64,000 bases of DNA from Halobacteriovorax sp. (GCA_024686135.1 JAIBDQ010000002.1:17733-81732), one strand, 5' to 3'; positions 10,226 through 20,512 are shown, numbered from the stretch's first letter. Made by a program: numbers and translations. Notes: generated by a model from the sequence alone, not told the origin.

Positions 10226-11509
10226 TCAATCTAACGAAATAATTTCCTTCCACTTTGGATTATATAACACTTTGAAATAATTAGGGTTAGTAATAGTTAC
10301 AGCTCCCGACTTACCTTTCAAACCTTTGATGTTACTTAATGAAGTGTATATAAGACGCAATTCCGTTGAATTTTTCTTCATTGAGTCTCGAATTAGTGAA
10401 CCAATTAGTTCGGCTATTTCACCATCAATTGAACTCAACTCTATTTTCAAAACAACGTGGCAACTTTTCTCATTCTCCAGATGAAACCAAGTATCACTTT
10501 TGGTACCGAACTGATTCCTCAAGTAGTCATTTCCTTTAATGTTTTTCCCAAGAGCTCCTTTCTTATCATTTAAAGTGAATTCTAGGATTGATTTGTCTTT
10601 TAGTTTTCGGCCACTTTTTTCAAGCCAGTTCGGCAAATTCACCTTTTTCAAATGTGTTACTTCACTTAGATTATCAAATTCATTTTTAAGTTTTTCTTTT
10701 TTGGACTTTAGAAACTCAAATGATTTTTTTAGGTTTTTAATTTTTTGAAAAGCCCTATCTCTAAATTGAAATTCGTTTTCATCATACTTTTTCTTAATTT
10801 TTAAATTTATTTTTTTAAACTCTTTTTCTGTCTGATCAATATTGAAGCCATAAAGAAGTTGCTGTAACTTCTGTGCTTTTTCAATATTTTCAAAACCTCT
10901 TTCAATTTCTAATAGCTTTTTTTCGATAAGCTTTCTTTTACGATTATCCGACTTTTTTGAAACTAAAGAATTATAGTGATCTTGTATATCGCACAGTTTT
11001 ACTTCTCCCGCTTTTTCTTCGGGTCCCTCATAAATACCTTTATAAATCTCCGAAGGGGTATACTTCTTAACCCCTAGATCCTCTTCTTTTTTCCCTATCC
11101 ATGACTTGAATATAAACTCTTCAGACTTGAAAACAAAATTTAAATTTCGACCCTTATAAAAAAGGCTAAAAAGAGTGTTTCCTCTCTTTGAGATTAAGTT
11201 AAAGTTTAAAATTCTATATTTCTTATCTGTTTCTACTTTCGTTATTTTTTGTCCAATCAAATTATTCTTAAGCCAATCATCAAATCTGTCTTTTATCCTA
11301 AAGTCTTTATGCGGAGGGGTCTCATCTAGCCACATCCCTTCTACACCTCTACCTCGGCCCAGGTGAATAACCAAAGTTTCACCCGGTATTCTTACTCTCA
11401 AAGTAAAAGTTGTAGGGGTACTTTGAACCTTTTGTATAAAGGCTCCTTCCTGAATTTTTTTATTTAATTTTTTAGATTGAAATTCTAGTGTGGCTAGGTT
11501 TTGTATCAT
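10226..11509 (-). CDS. NFACT family protein (RqcH/Rqc2/FbpA-like)
   Basis: N-terminal NFACT-N-like region, coiled coil, C-terminal DTWFHLENEKSCHVVLKI similar to the NFACT-R motif. Confidence 0.75.
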   Translation of the reverse strand: MIQNLATLEFQSKKLNKKIQEGAFIQKVQSTPTTFTLRVRIPGETLVIHLGRGRGVEGMWLDETPPHKDFRIKDRFDDWLKNNLIGQKITKVETDKKYRILNFNLISKRGNTLFSLFYKGRNLNFVFKSEEFIFKSWIGKKEEDLGVKKYTPSEIYKGIYEGPEEKAGEVKLCDIQDHYNSLVSKKSDNRKRKLIEKKLLEIERGFENIEKAQKLQQLLYGFNIDQTEKEFKKINLKIKKKYDENEFQFRDRAFQKIKNLKKSFEFLKSKKEKLKNEFDNLSEVTHLKKVNLPNWLEKSGRKLKDKSILEFTLNDKKGALGKNIKGNDYLRNQFGTKSDTWFHLENEKSCHVVLKIELSSIDGEIAELIGSLIRDSMKKNSTELRLIYTSLSNIKGLKGKSGAVTITNPNYFKVLYNPKWKEIISLD

Positions 11510-12294
11510 CAGTCAATGACTGTACCAATTCGCCAAGGTCTAAACTTAAAGGAATCTTCCCCGAAAGGAAAAATCATAGAAAACCAGACAAATAAGGCAC
11601 GTCCCTTCACTTGTTCCCTTTTCACAAATCCCCAAAACCTCGAGTCATAAGAGAAGTCTCTATTGTCACCCATAACAAAGAATTTTCCTTTTGGGATCGT
11701 TTTCTGCTGATAATCAGTTTTATAATAATTATCACTGTCTTGCTGGATGATATGCTCAGCATCGCCTGTTTTAACTTTATAAAATTTTAAATTGTAATTT
11801 TTAAACTTCTCATCCATGTCATCCATAATAGGTTTTCCATCAACTTCATTTGCCTTGATAGCTTTACCATTTATATAAACAACCTTGTTTCTAATTTCAA
11901 TTTTATCCCCAGGAACCCCAACTACCCTTTTAATATAATTAATACTTGGATCTTTGGGGTACTTAAAGACGACTACATCACCACGAACAGGGTCAGACTC
12001 ACCAAAGATATAAATTGGATTGAGGTTTATTCCAAATAAACTAAGGTCTGAAAAAGGTACCTTAAAACCATAAGAGAACTTATTTACTAAAATAAAATCC
12101 CCTATCATCAAGGTTGGAATCATCGATCCCGATGGAATTCGAAAGGGCTCAAAAAAAACTGATCTAAAAACGAGCACTACTGTGAGGATCATTGAGATAG
12201 ATTTAACTTCTTTCAAGAACTTCTTTTTTCGACTATCTCCTTCGACTGGAGTAGGTTCGGTTTCAATATTTTCAGTGATTTCGTTATCTGCCAT
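11509..12294 (-). CDS. lepB: Signal peptidase I
   Basis: PFRIPSGSMIPTLMIGDFILVNK, GDVVVFKYPKDPSINYIKRVVGVPGD, FVMGDNRDFSYDSRFWG. Start placed at internal MADNEITEN rather than the 12369 ORF start, which overlaps the upstream gene. Confidence 0.93.
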   Translation of the reverse strand: MADNEITENIETEPTPVEGDSRKKKFLKEVKSISMILTVVLVFRSVFFEPFRIPSGSMIPTLMIGDFILVNKFSYGFKVPFSDLSLFGINLNPIYIFGESDPVRGDVVVFKYPKDPSINYIKRVVGVPGDKIEIRNKVVYINGKAIKANEVDGKPIMDDMDEKFKNYNLKFYKVKTGDAEHIIQQDSDNYYKTDYQQKTIPKGKFFVMGDNRDFSYDSRFWGFVKREQVKGRALFVWFSMIFPFGEDSFKFRPWRIGTVID

Positions 12295-12295
12295 T

Positions 12296-13519
12296 TTATT
12301 TTTTCGCAAAGACTTGTTTGTCTTCTGCGCCCGCTTTTTCAATCTGCCTATAGTAATACTCAATGACATTCTTTGCCAAATAAGACGACTTGGCGCGCCA
12401 CATTGGACCCTGAATACTCATAACACTTACAGATATTCCATTATTTTTTCCATTTTTAGGCTTCGCATAAGCAGAAAACCAATCTCTTTTACCTTCAGGA
12501 AAGCCGCCTGTAATACTTCCAGTTTTTCCACCAATCTCAAGTCTTCTCTTTAACTTTCGCCGCATTTTACGAAAACTCTTTCTTGCTGTCCCAAACTCAA
12601 CCGTCTTGGACATCAATTGGGCCATCTGATCAGCCGCTTCACTACTCAATACCTTTTCATCTTCAAAGCTAATTTCTTCATCTAATAAGTTTTCATCTCC
12701 ATAATGAAGTGACTTAATTAATTTAGGTCTCTTCAAATTTCCATCATTAGCAACTATCGAAGCAAATACAGCAGCATGTAACGGGCTGATCATGGTTTCT
12801 GTATTAAACCCAGAGGCCAATTCGGCCATGTTAAATTGGTCTTTTGGTAGATGAAAAATTGATTTAGGCAACCTTAAAACAGTAGATAGTCTTTTATTAA
12901 ATCCAAAACTCTGGGCCATTTCATAGAGAGATGCTGCTGTCGAATTATGTATAGAGGCTTTTCCAAATGCAGCATTATTAGAGTAGGCAAATGCTTTTTC
13001 CAAAGAGATTGTACGATTCCAGCGATGGTTTTTCTTTAATTGATATTTGTATAATGTTGTACCCTTTCCCCGTGTAACAATGTCTGTCCATGGATTGTAG
13101 CCTGCATTTTCAATTAAGTCGGCGGCCGTCACAATTTTTGAAAGACTGGCAGAAGGGTGAGAGGCAAGTAGTGCCATTGAGCGACCAAACTTTTTCTTTT
13201 CTCTTTCGTAAGAGATAAGACTTATAACTTTTCCCGAATCATTATCGAGTACTACTATTGCAATGGCCTTAGAGGCATAACGCTTCATTTGTTTTTTTAT
13301 ATATGACTCTAGTTGTTCATTGAAATAGAATTCAGTTTTGATCCTCTTTTTACCGAACTCAAAACTTTCTAATACTTGGTCATTTAAAATGCGGTGAGAG
13401 ACCTCTCCAACCAAGCTTATAAATTCTTTGTTTTTTTTATCTTCTAGTCGACTTTCATTCCAATGAAAAATCGCGAACCCTACTAATAATATTGAGACGG
13501 CTAGAACACTACGCTTCAT
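12296..13519 (-). CDS. Penicillin-binding protein transpeptidase domain protein
   Basis: SxxK in SASLSKIVTAADLIE, SxN in YSNNAAFGK, KTG in GGKTGSITGG; N-terminal TM. Confidence 0.85.
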   Translation of the reverse strand: MKRSVLAVSILLVGFAIFHWNESRLEDKKNKEFISLVGEVSHRILNDQVLESFEFGKKRIKTEFYFNEQLESYIKKQMKRYASKAIAIVVLDNDSGKVISLISYEREKKKFGRSMALLASHPSASLSKIVTAADLIENAGYNPWTDIVTRGKGTTLYKYQLKKNHRWNRTISLEKAFAYSNNAAFGKASIHNSTAASLYEMAQSFGFNKRLSTVLRLPKSIFHLPKDQFNMAELASGFNTETMISPLHAAVFASIVANDGNLKRPKLIKSLHYGDENLLDEEISFEDEKVLSSEAADQMAQLMSKTVEFGTARKSFRKMRRKLKRRLEIGGKTGSITGGFPEGKRDWFSAYAKPKNGKNNGISVSVMSIQGPMWRAKSSYLAKNVIEYYYRQIEKAGAEDKQVFAKK

Positions 13520-14102
13520 AATTTTTTGCCACTACAAATATTTCTTTACTTACACTTCTAGTAGAATCTGGTCTAAAAATCTTAACCTGTTTAAAGATCT
13601 TTCTTAGATTCCTAATTTCATTTTGTGCATCGTTACTGTCAAATATTTTGAAAACTAAAGAGCCATTAGGTTTTAAAAAAACTGGTAACTCATAGATAAT
13701 CTTTTCAACTAAACCTAAGCTTCTTGCCTGATCTACATCCTTAATACCTGTGGTGTTAGGTGCCATATCTGATAATACGACATCAAACTTTCCATCAGGA
13801 ACCAGTGATTTCCAATCAGAAAAATCTAAGTAATCTGATTCTAATAAGTTCACATTTTTAATACCGGTAAGTTTTTTATTCACAGGCTTTATATCAATAC
13901 CTACGACCTTTCCCTTTTCACCAATAACTTCACAGGTATACTGAATCCACGATCCAGGAAAATAACCTAAATCTAAAACATTCATTCCCTTATTTATAAT
14001 CTTAAATTTTTCATTTATTTCTTTTAGTTTATAAATACTACGAGCAAGATAGTTTTCTTGCTTAGCTTTTTTAAAATAGTGGTCTTTAACTTTAAAACTC
14101 AT
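13509..14102 (-). CDS. rlmE: 23S rRNA (uridine2552-2'-O)-methyltransferase RlmE/FtsJ family
   Basis: ARSIYKLKEINEKFKI, NVLDLGYFPGSWIQY, DVVLSDMAPNTTGIKDVDQ. Confidence 0.9.
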   Translation of the reverse strand: MSFKVKDHYFKKAKQENYLARSIYKLKEINEKFKIINKGMNVLDLGYFPGSWIQYTCEVIGEKGKVVGIDIKPVNKKLTGIKNVNLLESDYLDFSDWKSLVPDGKFDVVLSDMAPNTTGIKDVDQARSLGLVEKIIYELPVFLKPNGSLVFKIFDSNDAQNEIRNLRKIFKQVKIFRPDSTRSVSKEIFVVAKNYEA

Positions 14103-14104
14103 AA

Positions 14105-15721
14105 TTAATTAAATAACCTTAGGAAAATTTTAACTCTTCCTTCAAAGTGAGAATCTAACAGGCAAATCAAAATATAAATTAAATAAATCATATTTCGGCT
14201 CGATCTTAATCTACTAATACTTTGGAAAACCAACTCTAAAGGGATCAAGCTAAAAAATACAAACATCCACATTAAAGAGAATGATTTTACCAAGTATGAG
14301 TCTAACACTAATGACGAAAGAAATAAGATGAATATGATGATAAAAATCTCTATGACATTCTCTTTATTTACTTTAAGTTCCCGAATTACCGTTACCTTAG
14401 AATCAAAGGCCTTAAAAAGTAGAATTAAGAACCCAAAATAAGAAAGTGAATAAAATGCTTTCCTATTCAAAATTTTAGTAAACTCAGCGAAATAGTTCTC
14501 ATCAATTGGAATCATATTCTGAAGAATATCTATATTGGAAAACAAAACAACCGCTGTAAGAGAAAGCCCAAAAAGTGAATACTTTAAAATCTGTCTTTTG
14601 TACCAAAGAGTCTTATCCCTTAGAAAAAGAAGATAAAGTAAAATACATTGAGGTATTACTAGTAACGCAAAGCTTTGATTAATAATTGTGCCCAAATAGG
14701 AAACCAACCCTAAAAATAAACCGGCTCTATAAGTCGCACTCTTTACTACCCATAAAAGAGTCCACACCCACAACAGACTATAAGTTGTCGTTATTGCATC
14801 CCCATAATTACTGGCCAATATTTTAGTAAAGGACCAAGAGCTTAATACGGCAAAAACACCCAGCAGAGATAACCTTCTTGAAACAAAAAACCTCAACATG
14901 GCGTAAAACGTCAGACAAAAAAGCCCTAGACCAACGAGGTAAAAATGTATGCACCAGGCTAGTTTAAAAAGAATCGGGTATTTAAAAAATGGATAATAAC
15001 CGACTAATAAAAAGTTCCAATACTGATTTCCTATTTTTTCGAAAGGATCAAAAAATAACTTTAGTGCCTCAATATTAGTGAGTTTAGGAAGTTCTGGAAT
15101 AGAAAAAACAAACATAAGCAGAGACAAGAAAACTAATGTTTTTTCAAAAGAATCTAAATATTTGAATTCGTTAAAGTTTGTTGTAACTGATTCCTTTATA
15201 ATTTTTCCTCTTGTGGGCCAAGAGTAAAACAGCCCTAGGACTGCCCAAATTACCCAATAGGAATTATAAATCCACTTGTGCGGCAAAAAACTAATCGTAT
15301 TAAAAAGCAGGATAAAAAATATCATACCCAAAAAGAGCCTATAAACGACTCGATCAATTGATGAATTCACCCTGAAATAGATTTTCAAACGGTGATCAAC
15401 CTCTTTTCCAAGCATGAACCACTGGGAACACATAAAAAGCGTATAAAAAACCAGCATGATAATCTGAAGAACGGTATTCAAATGCAAAGTCTTAGGGAGC
15501 CATATTGGAATTAAAAGAATTCCAAAGTACGTAAGTGCCCGATATAAGAAGAATTTAGACTTCAGAAACCATATATTTGAGCTTTTCAGTAAAGTATTTT
15601 CTATATTATCCGACAAGAATAGTATCCTATTATGGGCGTTTATCGTCCGAATCTCTTCGAAATCAAAGGACCGGTCCCCAACCGGTCCTTTTAATTTAAT
15701 GCTCTTTACCTCTAAATTCAA
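14105..15721 (-). CDS. Polytopic membrane protein of unknown function
   Basis: 538-aa ORF with many hydrophobic segments; start uncertain (see hairpin finding). Confidence 0.6.
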   Translation of the reverse strand: MNLEVKSIKLKGPVGDRSFDFEEIRTINAHNRILFLSDNIENTLLKSSNIWFLKSKFFLYRALTYFGILLIPIWLPKTLHLNTVLQIIMLVFYTLFMCSQWFMLGKEVDHRLKIYFRVNSSIDRVVYRLFLGMIFFILLFNTISFLPHKWIYNSYWVIWAVLGLFYSWPTRGKIIKESVTTNFNEFKYLDSFEKTLVFLSLLMFVFSIPELPKLTNIEALKLFFDPFEKIGNQYWNFLLVGYYPFFKYPILFKLAWCIHFYLVGLGLFCLTFYAMLRFFVSRRLSLLGVFAVLSSWSFTKILASNYGDAITTTYSLLWVWTLLWVVKSATYRAGLFLGLVSYLGTIINQSFALLVIPQCILLYLLFLRDKTLWYKRQILKYSLFGLSLTAVVLFSNIDILQNMIPIDENYFAEFTKILNRKAFYSLSYFGFLILLFKAFDSKVTVIRELKVNKENVIEIFIIIFILFLSSLVLDSYLVKSFSLMWMFVFFSLIPLELVFQSISRLRSSRNMIYLIYILICLLDSHFEGRVKIFLRLFN

Positions 15722-15883
15722 AAAACCATTTATATTTGTCTGATTTAGGGAGCAATAACTGCCTTTACCTCTAGCTTCATTGCATCAATTCCTCCATATG
15801 ATAAGCTAAAGTGAGGTTTAATGGGCTTTTTTGGCTTATGGACCTTTGCTCAGGATGAGCAAAATTTTTATCAGGAGGATTGA

Positions 15884-17272
15884 TTGGGAATCTCTTTTGG
15901 ATCCATAAATACGGGCCTACCAAAAGATATTGTTAAACAGATTATTGAAGCTGAAAAAATCCCCATAAAAAAAATGGAAGGAAGAAAGGGGAAGGTTAAA
16001 GCAAAACAAGATCTGGTGAGCGATTTAGTTAAACGCATGGAAGATATGCGCGCGCTTCTCAATACCAATGCTGATGCCCGAAACCTAAAAGAAATCCAAG
16101 CAAACTACAACGACAAAATTGTCGGTGTAACCATGGACAAAAACAAAGCTAAGCCCGGTAGTCATCAAATTGAAGTTGTTCAACTGGCTCAAAAAAGCTC
16201 TGCCATGACCTCTGGATTTGAGGACAAAGAAGAAAGCTATATCGGTGTTGGATATATTCAATACCATCTTCCAAATGGGGAAAGTAGAGATATTTATGTC
16301 GATTCTGAAAATGCAACATTATCGGGTGTCGCGAAATTGATTAACAATACGCCAGATGCTGGCATGACAGCGAAAGTTATTGATGACGGATCTGGATCTG
16401 AATCCCCCTATAGATTAATCCTAAGTCTTTCAGACACTGGTGATGCTAGCAAAGCAGAGTTTCCTTATTTTTACTTCGTTGATGGTGAAAATGATTTTTT
16501 TCTAGAAAAGGAGAGGGAAGCTCAAGATGCAATAATTAAAGTTGATGGATTTGAGGTTCAACTCCCAGAAAATAAAGCAAAAGATATTATTGATGGTGTA
16601 ACAGTCGATTTAAAAAAAGCTGTTCCTGGAGAAGAGTTTACCCTTCAGGTTAGTGAAGATATTGGAAAAATTTCTGAAAAGATAAGTGATATGGTTGATA
16701 AAATTAACTCTGTATTATCTTTTATTAAAGAGCAAAACACTCTAGACGAAAACTCAGATACGACTAAGACTCTTGGTGGGGACTTTATTCTACAAACGAT
16801 AGAGGGAAGACTAAGAAGTTCCATGTTCAAAAACATATTAACGGAAGAAGGTTACAAAAGAGCTGGTGACATCGGTATTACTTTTCAAAGAGATGGTTTA
16901 TTAAAACTTGATTCTAAAAAATTCGATAATATGCTTAGTTCAAATTACACGGTTGTCAGTCAAGTCCTAACGGGATTTGTAAGTGAAGAAACCGGAAATA
17001 GTCCAGGTCTAGTTGATAACTTGAAAGATGCTGTATCAGAAACCTTAAAATCTCCCGGTGGAATTTTAAGATCCAGACAAAGAAGTTTACGTAATAATAT
17101 TAGCCAAATTGATAGACGTATTCAGCAAAAACAAAGAGTGATCGAAAGAAAAGAAAAAAACTTAAAAGATAAATTTGCAAGATTAGAAGGAACAATATCA
17201 AAAATTAAAAACCAGGGAGCTGGTATCGCTGCGTTAGGTGCACAAGCTAACCCAGTTACACAGCTAGGATAA
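15884..17272 (+). CDS. fliD: Flagellar hook-associated protein 2 (filament cap) FliD
   Basis: TTG start preceded by AGGAGG; MGISFGSINTGLPKDIVKQIIEAEKIPIKKME N-terminus, C-terminal coiled coil SQIDRRIQQKQRVIERKEKNLKDKFARLEGTISKI; followed by fliS. Confidence 0.92.
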   Translation: MGISFGSINTGLPKDIVKQIIEAEKIPIKKMEGRKGKVKAKQDLVSDLVKRMEDMRALLNTNADARNLKEIQANYNDKIVGVTMDKNKAKPGSHQIEVVQLAQKSSAMTSGFEDKEESYIGVGYIQYHLPNGESRDIYVDSENATLSGVAKLINNTPDAGMTAKVIDDGSGSESPYRLILSLSDTGDASKAEFPYFYFVDGENDFFLEKEREAQDAIIKVDGFEVQLPENKAKDIIDGVTVDLKKAVPGEEFTLQVSEDIGKISEKISDMVDKINSVLSFIKEQNTLDENSDTTKTLGGDFILQTIEGRLRSSMFKNILTEEGYKRAGDIGITFQRDGLLKLDSKKFDNMLSSNYTVVSQVLTGFVSEETGNSPGLVDNLKDAVSETLKSPGGILRSRQRSLRNNISQIDRRIQQKQRVIERKEKNLKDKFARLEGTISKIKNQGAGIAALGAQANPVTQLG

Positions 17273-17286
17273 AATAGGAGGAATCC

Positions 17287-17697
17287 ATGAGTTATGGATT
17301 AGGAGCTTACAAAAAGACATCAATACACACCGCCAGTAAAGAGCAGATTTTATTAATGCTTTATCAAGCTGCAATTAAAAACTGTAAGAAGGCTATCGAA
17401 TCTATTGAAGCAAAAGATATCGCGAAAAAAGGCGAGTACATTGGAAAGCTTCAGGACATTGTAATTGAACTAAATAATAGTTTAGATTTTGAAATCGGTG
17501 GCGACGTGGCTCAAGAGCTCAGTAGTTTATATGACTACATCCTGTTCGCGAGCACTCAGGCAAATATCAAAATTGAGGCCGAGCCACTCAATGGATGTCT
17601 TCAAGTTTTAGGGACATTATACGAAGGGTGGAACGATGCTATCAAAGGTCTTCGAAAAGAAAATGCTACAAAAAAAGAAGCGAGCAGCGGAGCTTAG
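17287..17697 (+). CDS. fliS: Flagellar export chaperone FliS
   Basis: KEQILLMLYQAAIKNCKKAIESIE..., LYDYILFASTQANIK; directly after fliD. Confidence 0.92.
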   Translation: MSYGLGAYKKTSIHTASKEQILLMLYQAAIKNCKKAIESIEAKDIAKKGEYIGKLQDIVIELNNSLDFEIGGDVAQELSSLYDYILFASTQANIKIEAEPLNGCLQVLGTLYEGWNDAIKGLRKENATKKEASSGA

Positions 17698-18096
17698 TTG
17701 ATGGATAATATTGAAAGAAACATATTCTTTCATATAAAGACTTTGAAAAAGGTCAGGGGCTTAACCCTGGGAATTCTCTCTGACTTAAAAGCACAAGAGG
17801 TCGAAAAAGCCTTAATCGGCATTCAAAATAGAGACAATCTATTAAAAGTTATATTCGACCTTAATAATATAATAGAAAAACACATTGAGAGTGCCCAAAA
17901 TCTTGAGCAAAAAGATCACCTATTAATTAAAGCCTGGAGGTTAGACCTTGATGAATGGTCTAAAAACCAGTCCAAAAAAAATAAAGAGATCGAAGAATTG
18001 TTGAGAGCCGAGAGAGATAAGATCACAAACGAGATAGCTGTTATATTTGACAAAAAAAGTCGTCATAAAGGCTATGATTTAACCAATGTAAAATAG
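17698..18096 (+). CDS. Small helical protein in FliT position
   Basis: 132-aa ORF immediately after the fliS stop; helical, no clear motif. Confidence 0.6.
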   Translation: MMDNIERNIFFHIKTLKKVRGLTLGILSDLKAQEVEKALIGIQNRDNLLKVIFDLNNIIEKHIESAQNLEQKDHLLIKAWRLDLDEWSKNQSKKNKEIEELLRAERDKITNEIAVIFDKKSRHKGYDLTNVK

Positions 18097-18138
18097 ACCG
18101 AGTAAACCACTTTGGTCGTTTGACCCATAATCATAAAA

Positions 18139-18864
18139 ATGGTCAAATTTTATAAAAAAATTCGTGCTAAACTTATACTTGGATCTACGATGAATAACGA
18201 AAATCAAAATACTATAGAGGTAAAAGAATCAAAGACAGGACATTCAATTCCTGTGGTTGATGGCGTTCACTTACACTCTAGTTACAACCCCACCAAAGAA
18301 GCTGAAACTTTTATAGAGAAATTTAATGATCAGTTAGCCGAAAACAAAAATGTTTTAGTTCTTGGCCTTGGCTTTGCTTATCATGTGGATCGATTAATTT
18401 ATCAAATGAAACGAATATGGGGTGATGACTATCAAATCATGGTTATCGATCCTCTTCTTAAAACTGAAGAACTTTTAATGGAAAACAGAACCTTAGATTA
18501 TGGCAAAAAGGTTATGATCCACTCTGGTTTAAAAGTTTCTGAGGTTTATGGAAATAGAGACATTGTAGACTTTATGTCACTCAAACCAACTGTTGTACCG
18601 CACACAGCCTCATTTAATCTTTTTCAAAACTATTTCAAATCCCTAATGTCCTTTAACGCCAAAAGTGACCTTGAATCAATTGCTTCACACGTGGAAGATC
18701 CCGAATTTAAGAAGTATCTATTGGGATTCGGAACTAAAAGTTATTTTGAAATGGTTAATACTATTAATAGCAAAAATGAAGATTGGAATAAGTGGGACTT
18801 TTTAATACTAAGTCTTAACTCTATTACAAGTCCTGAAAACACCGTAAGAAGAGAACAGCTATGA
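18139..18864 (+). CDS. Standalone Maf-type flagellar glycosyltransferase N-terminal-domain-like protein
   Basis: GVHLHSSYNPTKEAETFIEKF, VLVLGLGFAYHVDRLI, VVPHTASFNLFQNYFKSL resemble the N-terminal region of Maf/DUF115 proteins; the ORF ends before a DUF115 catalytic domain would start. Confidence 0.65.
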   Translation: MVKFYKKIRAKLILGSTMNNENQNTIEVKESKTGHSIPVVDGVHLHSSYNPTKEAETFIEKFNDQLAENKNVLVLGLGFAYHVDRLIYQMKRIWGDDYQIMVIDPLLKTEELLMENRTLDYGKKVMIHSGLKVSEVYGNRDIVDFMSLKPTVVPHTASFNLFQNYFKSLMSFNAKSDLESIASHVEDPEFKKYLLGFGTKSYFEMVNTINSKNEDWNKWDFLILSLNSITSPENTVRREQL

Positions 18865-20480
18865 GTAACGTTTTATTTGTAAATCTAAAAAGAAATGGCG
18901 ATATTTTTAATACCGCAGCATTGGCGCATTCTTACCTGAAAGAGAATCCACATGCTACGCCATACATCTTAACATATGATGAATTTAAAAAAGCGACAAA
19001 GCCTCTATCCGTATTCAAAGGCGTCTTTACTCTAGATAGAAAAAAACTTACCACTTTTAATAATCACAATCTATATTCAAATGGATTCGCTTTAGATCAA
19101 CTACTTAGTGAGCTCAAGGGTATTGAATCAATTGTTTGGTCTGATATCGTTAACTACAGTAGCGACAGGGCATCTACTTTTCTTTGCAATTATCTTAAGA
19201 GCTCTACTGGAGCAAATATTAAAGGTGTCTCTTTTGGAGGTTTTAACAATCTAGACTATAAGTCTAATTGGGAAATCGTTTTCAATGAAGTTATGACCAA
19301 TTCAAAATTGTCACCCGTGCATTTTTCAACTGCGTACCATGGGATGCTTGGCATTAAAGAGAACAACACTTCTTACTCAATTAAGAGGATCAAAAAGCAT
19401 GATGAAACAGTCATGAATAATTTTGAGAATCTTAGAAAGACAAATCAGCCCAAAGACTCTAGTTGCTCTCTAATAGGTGTTCAACTGAGTACAAGCTTAG
19501 ATTCTAAGAATTGGGATTCTAGCCATCTAGTAAAGTTAGTAGAAAGTATTCTTGATGATTCCACCCTATACCCACTCATCCTGATCGCTCCCTGTGAAAA
19601 AGAAAGGGCACTATCAAAAGAGCTGAACGAGCAATTTGATAACAAGCTAGTTATAGTTGAATCTGACTTTCTTGCACTTTCTTCAGTTTTAAGAGGGTTG
19701 GATGTTTTAGTGACACCAGATACTTCTGTTAAACATCTTGCGGACTTAAACGACGTTAAGATTGTAGAGTATACTCATAGTCTTTCAACTAGTCTAAAGC
19801 AGGGGAGTAGAGGCAAAAGTAATATTATAATTAATGTTCAAGAGAATGCTCTAGACTTAATATTTAATTCTATTAAATTTCTACTTGATCCTACTGATGC
19901 TGCAATTAAGAAAATCTGGGATCAAAATGTTTATTTCACATATAATGACAATTTAGGATGGAACCTTAGACCAATCAATGGAGCGTTTTCAAAAGACCTG
20001 CTAAGAAGACAACTTAAAAGAACTTATATAGCAAGTTGGTGCGATATAGTATTTGAATGGGATATAAAGAAATATTTTTCTGACTATAGCTACTCCGAAG
20101 TACAAAGCATTATCGATGAAGAGAAAAGCTTTATAGGTGAGGTAAGTAGAGATCTTCTAGGTACCTTACGGAGCCTTGTAAAGGCCTCAGAATCACCATC
20201 AGAAGCGAACAATTTTATTGTCGCTTTAGATAAGCTTTTAAATCATTGCGAAAGTGAGTTGACTGGATCTATACCAGTTTCTGAATTTAAAGCACTGCTA
20301 GAAAATCTTGATAGAACATCTAATCAAGAGCAATTAAGATCGGCTGAAGAGCTTTTATATAAACTTAAAAAGAATTTGCAAGTTGCACTTACTTGTTTAA
20401 ACACTGTTGAAAAAGATGCTCGTTCAATGCCGATTAATAAAAGAGGTAAAAGCGAAACTTTTAGTGAAGTAAGAGCTTAA
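18861..20480 (+). CDS. GT9-like glycosyltransferase with helical C-terminal extension
   Basis: NVLFVNLKRNGDIFNTAALAHSYLKENP..., VLVTPDTSVKHLADLNDVKIVEY; flagellar cluster context. Confidence 0.7.
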   Translation: MSNVLFVNLKRNGDIFNTAALAHSYLKENPHATPYILTYDEFKKATKPLSVFKGVFTLDRKKLTTFNNHNLYSNGFALDQLLSELKGIESIVWSDIVNYSSDRASTFLCNYLKSSTGANIKGVSFGGFNNLDYKSNWEIVFNEVMTNSKLSPVHFSTAYHGMLGIKENNTSYSIKRIKKHDETVMNNFENLRKTNQPKDSSCSLIGVQLSTSLDSKNWDSSHLVKLVESILDDSTLYPLILIAPCEKERALSKELNEQFDNKLVIVESDFLALSSVLRGLDVLVTPDTSVKHLADLNDVKIVEYTHSLSTSLKQGSRGKSNIIINVQENALDLIFNSIKFLLDPTDAAIKKIWDQNVYFTYNDNLGWNLRPINGAFSKDLLRRQLKRTYIASWCDIVFEWDIKKYFSDYSYSEVQSIIDEEKSFIGEVSRDLLGTLRSLVKASESPSEANNFIVALDKLLNHCESELTGSIPVSEFKALLENLDRTSNQEQLRSAEELLYKLKKNLQVALTCLNTVEKDARSMPINKRGKSETFSEVRA

Positions 20481-20512
20481 ATAAATTTATATTTTTTAAA
20501 CTAGGATGGTTT

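Noticed and set aside
12294-12369. 25-aa N-terminal extension of LepB in the ORF track
   Set aside because: Overlaps the end of the upstream PBP gene; internal ATG (MADNEITEN) fits the operon spacing better.
15835-15860. Possible sigma54 promoter upstream of fliD (TGGCTTATGGACCTTTGCTC)
   Set aside because: GG and GC elements are about 3 bp too far apart compared with the -24/-12 consensus.
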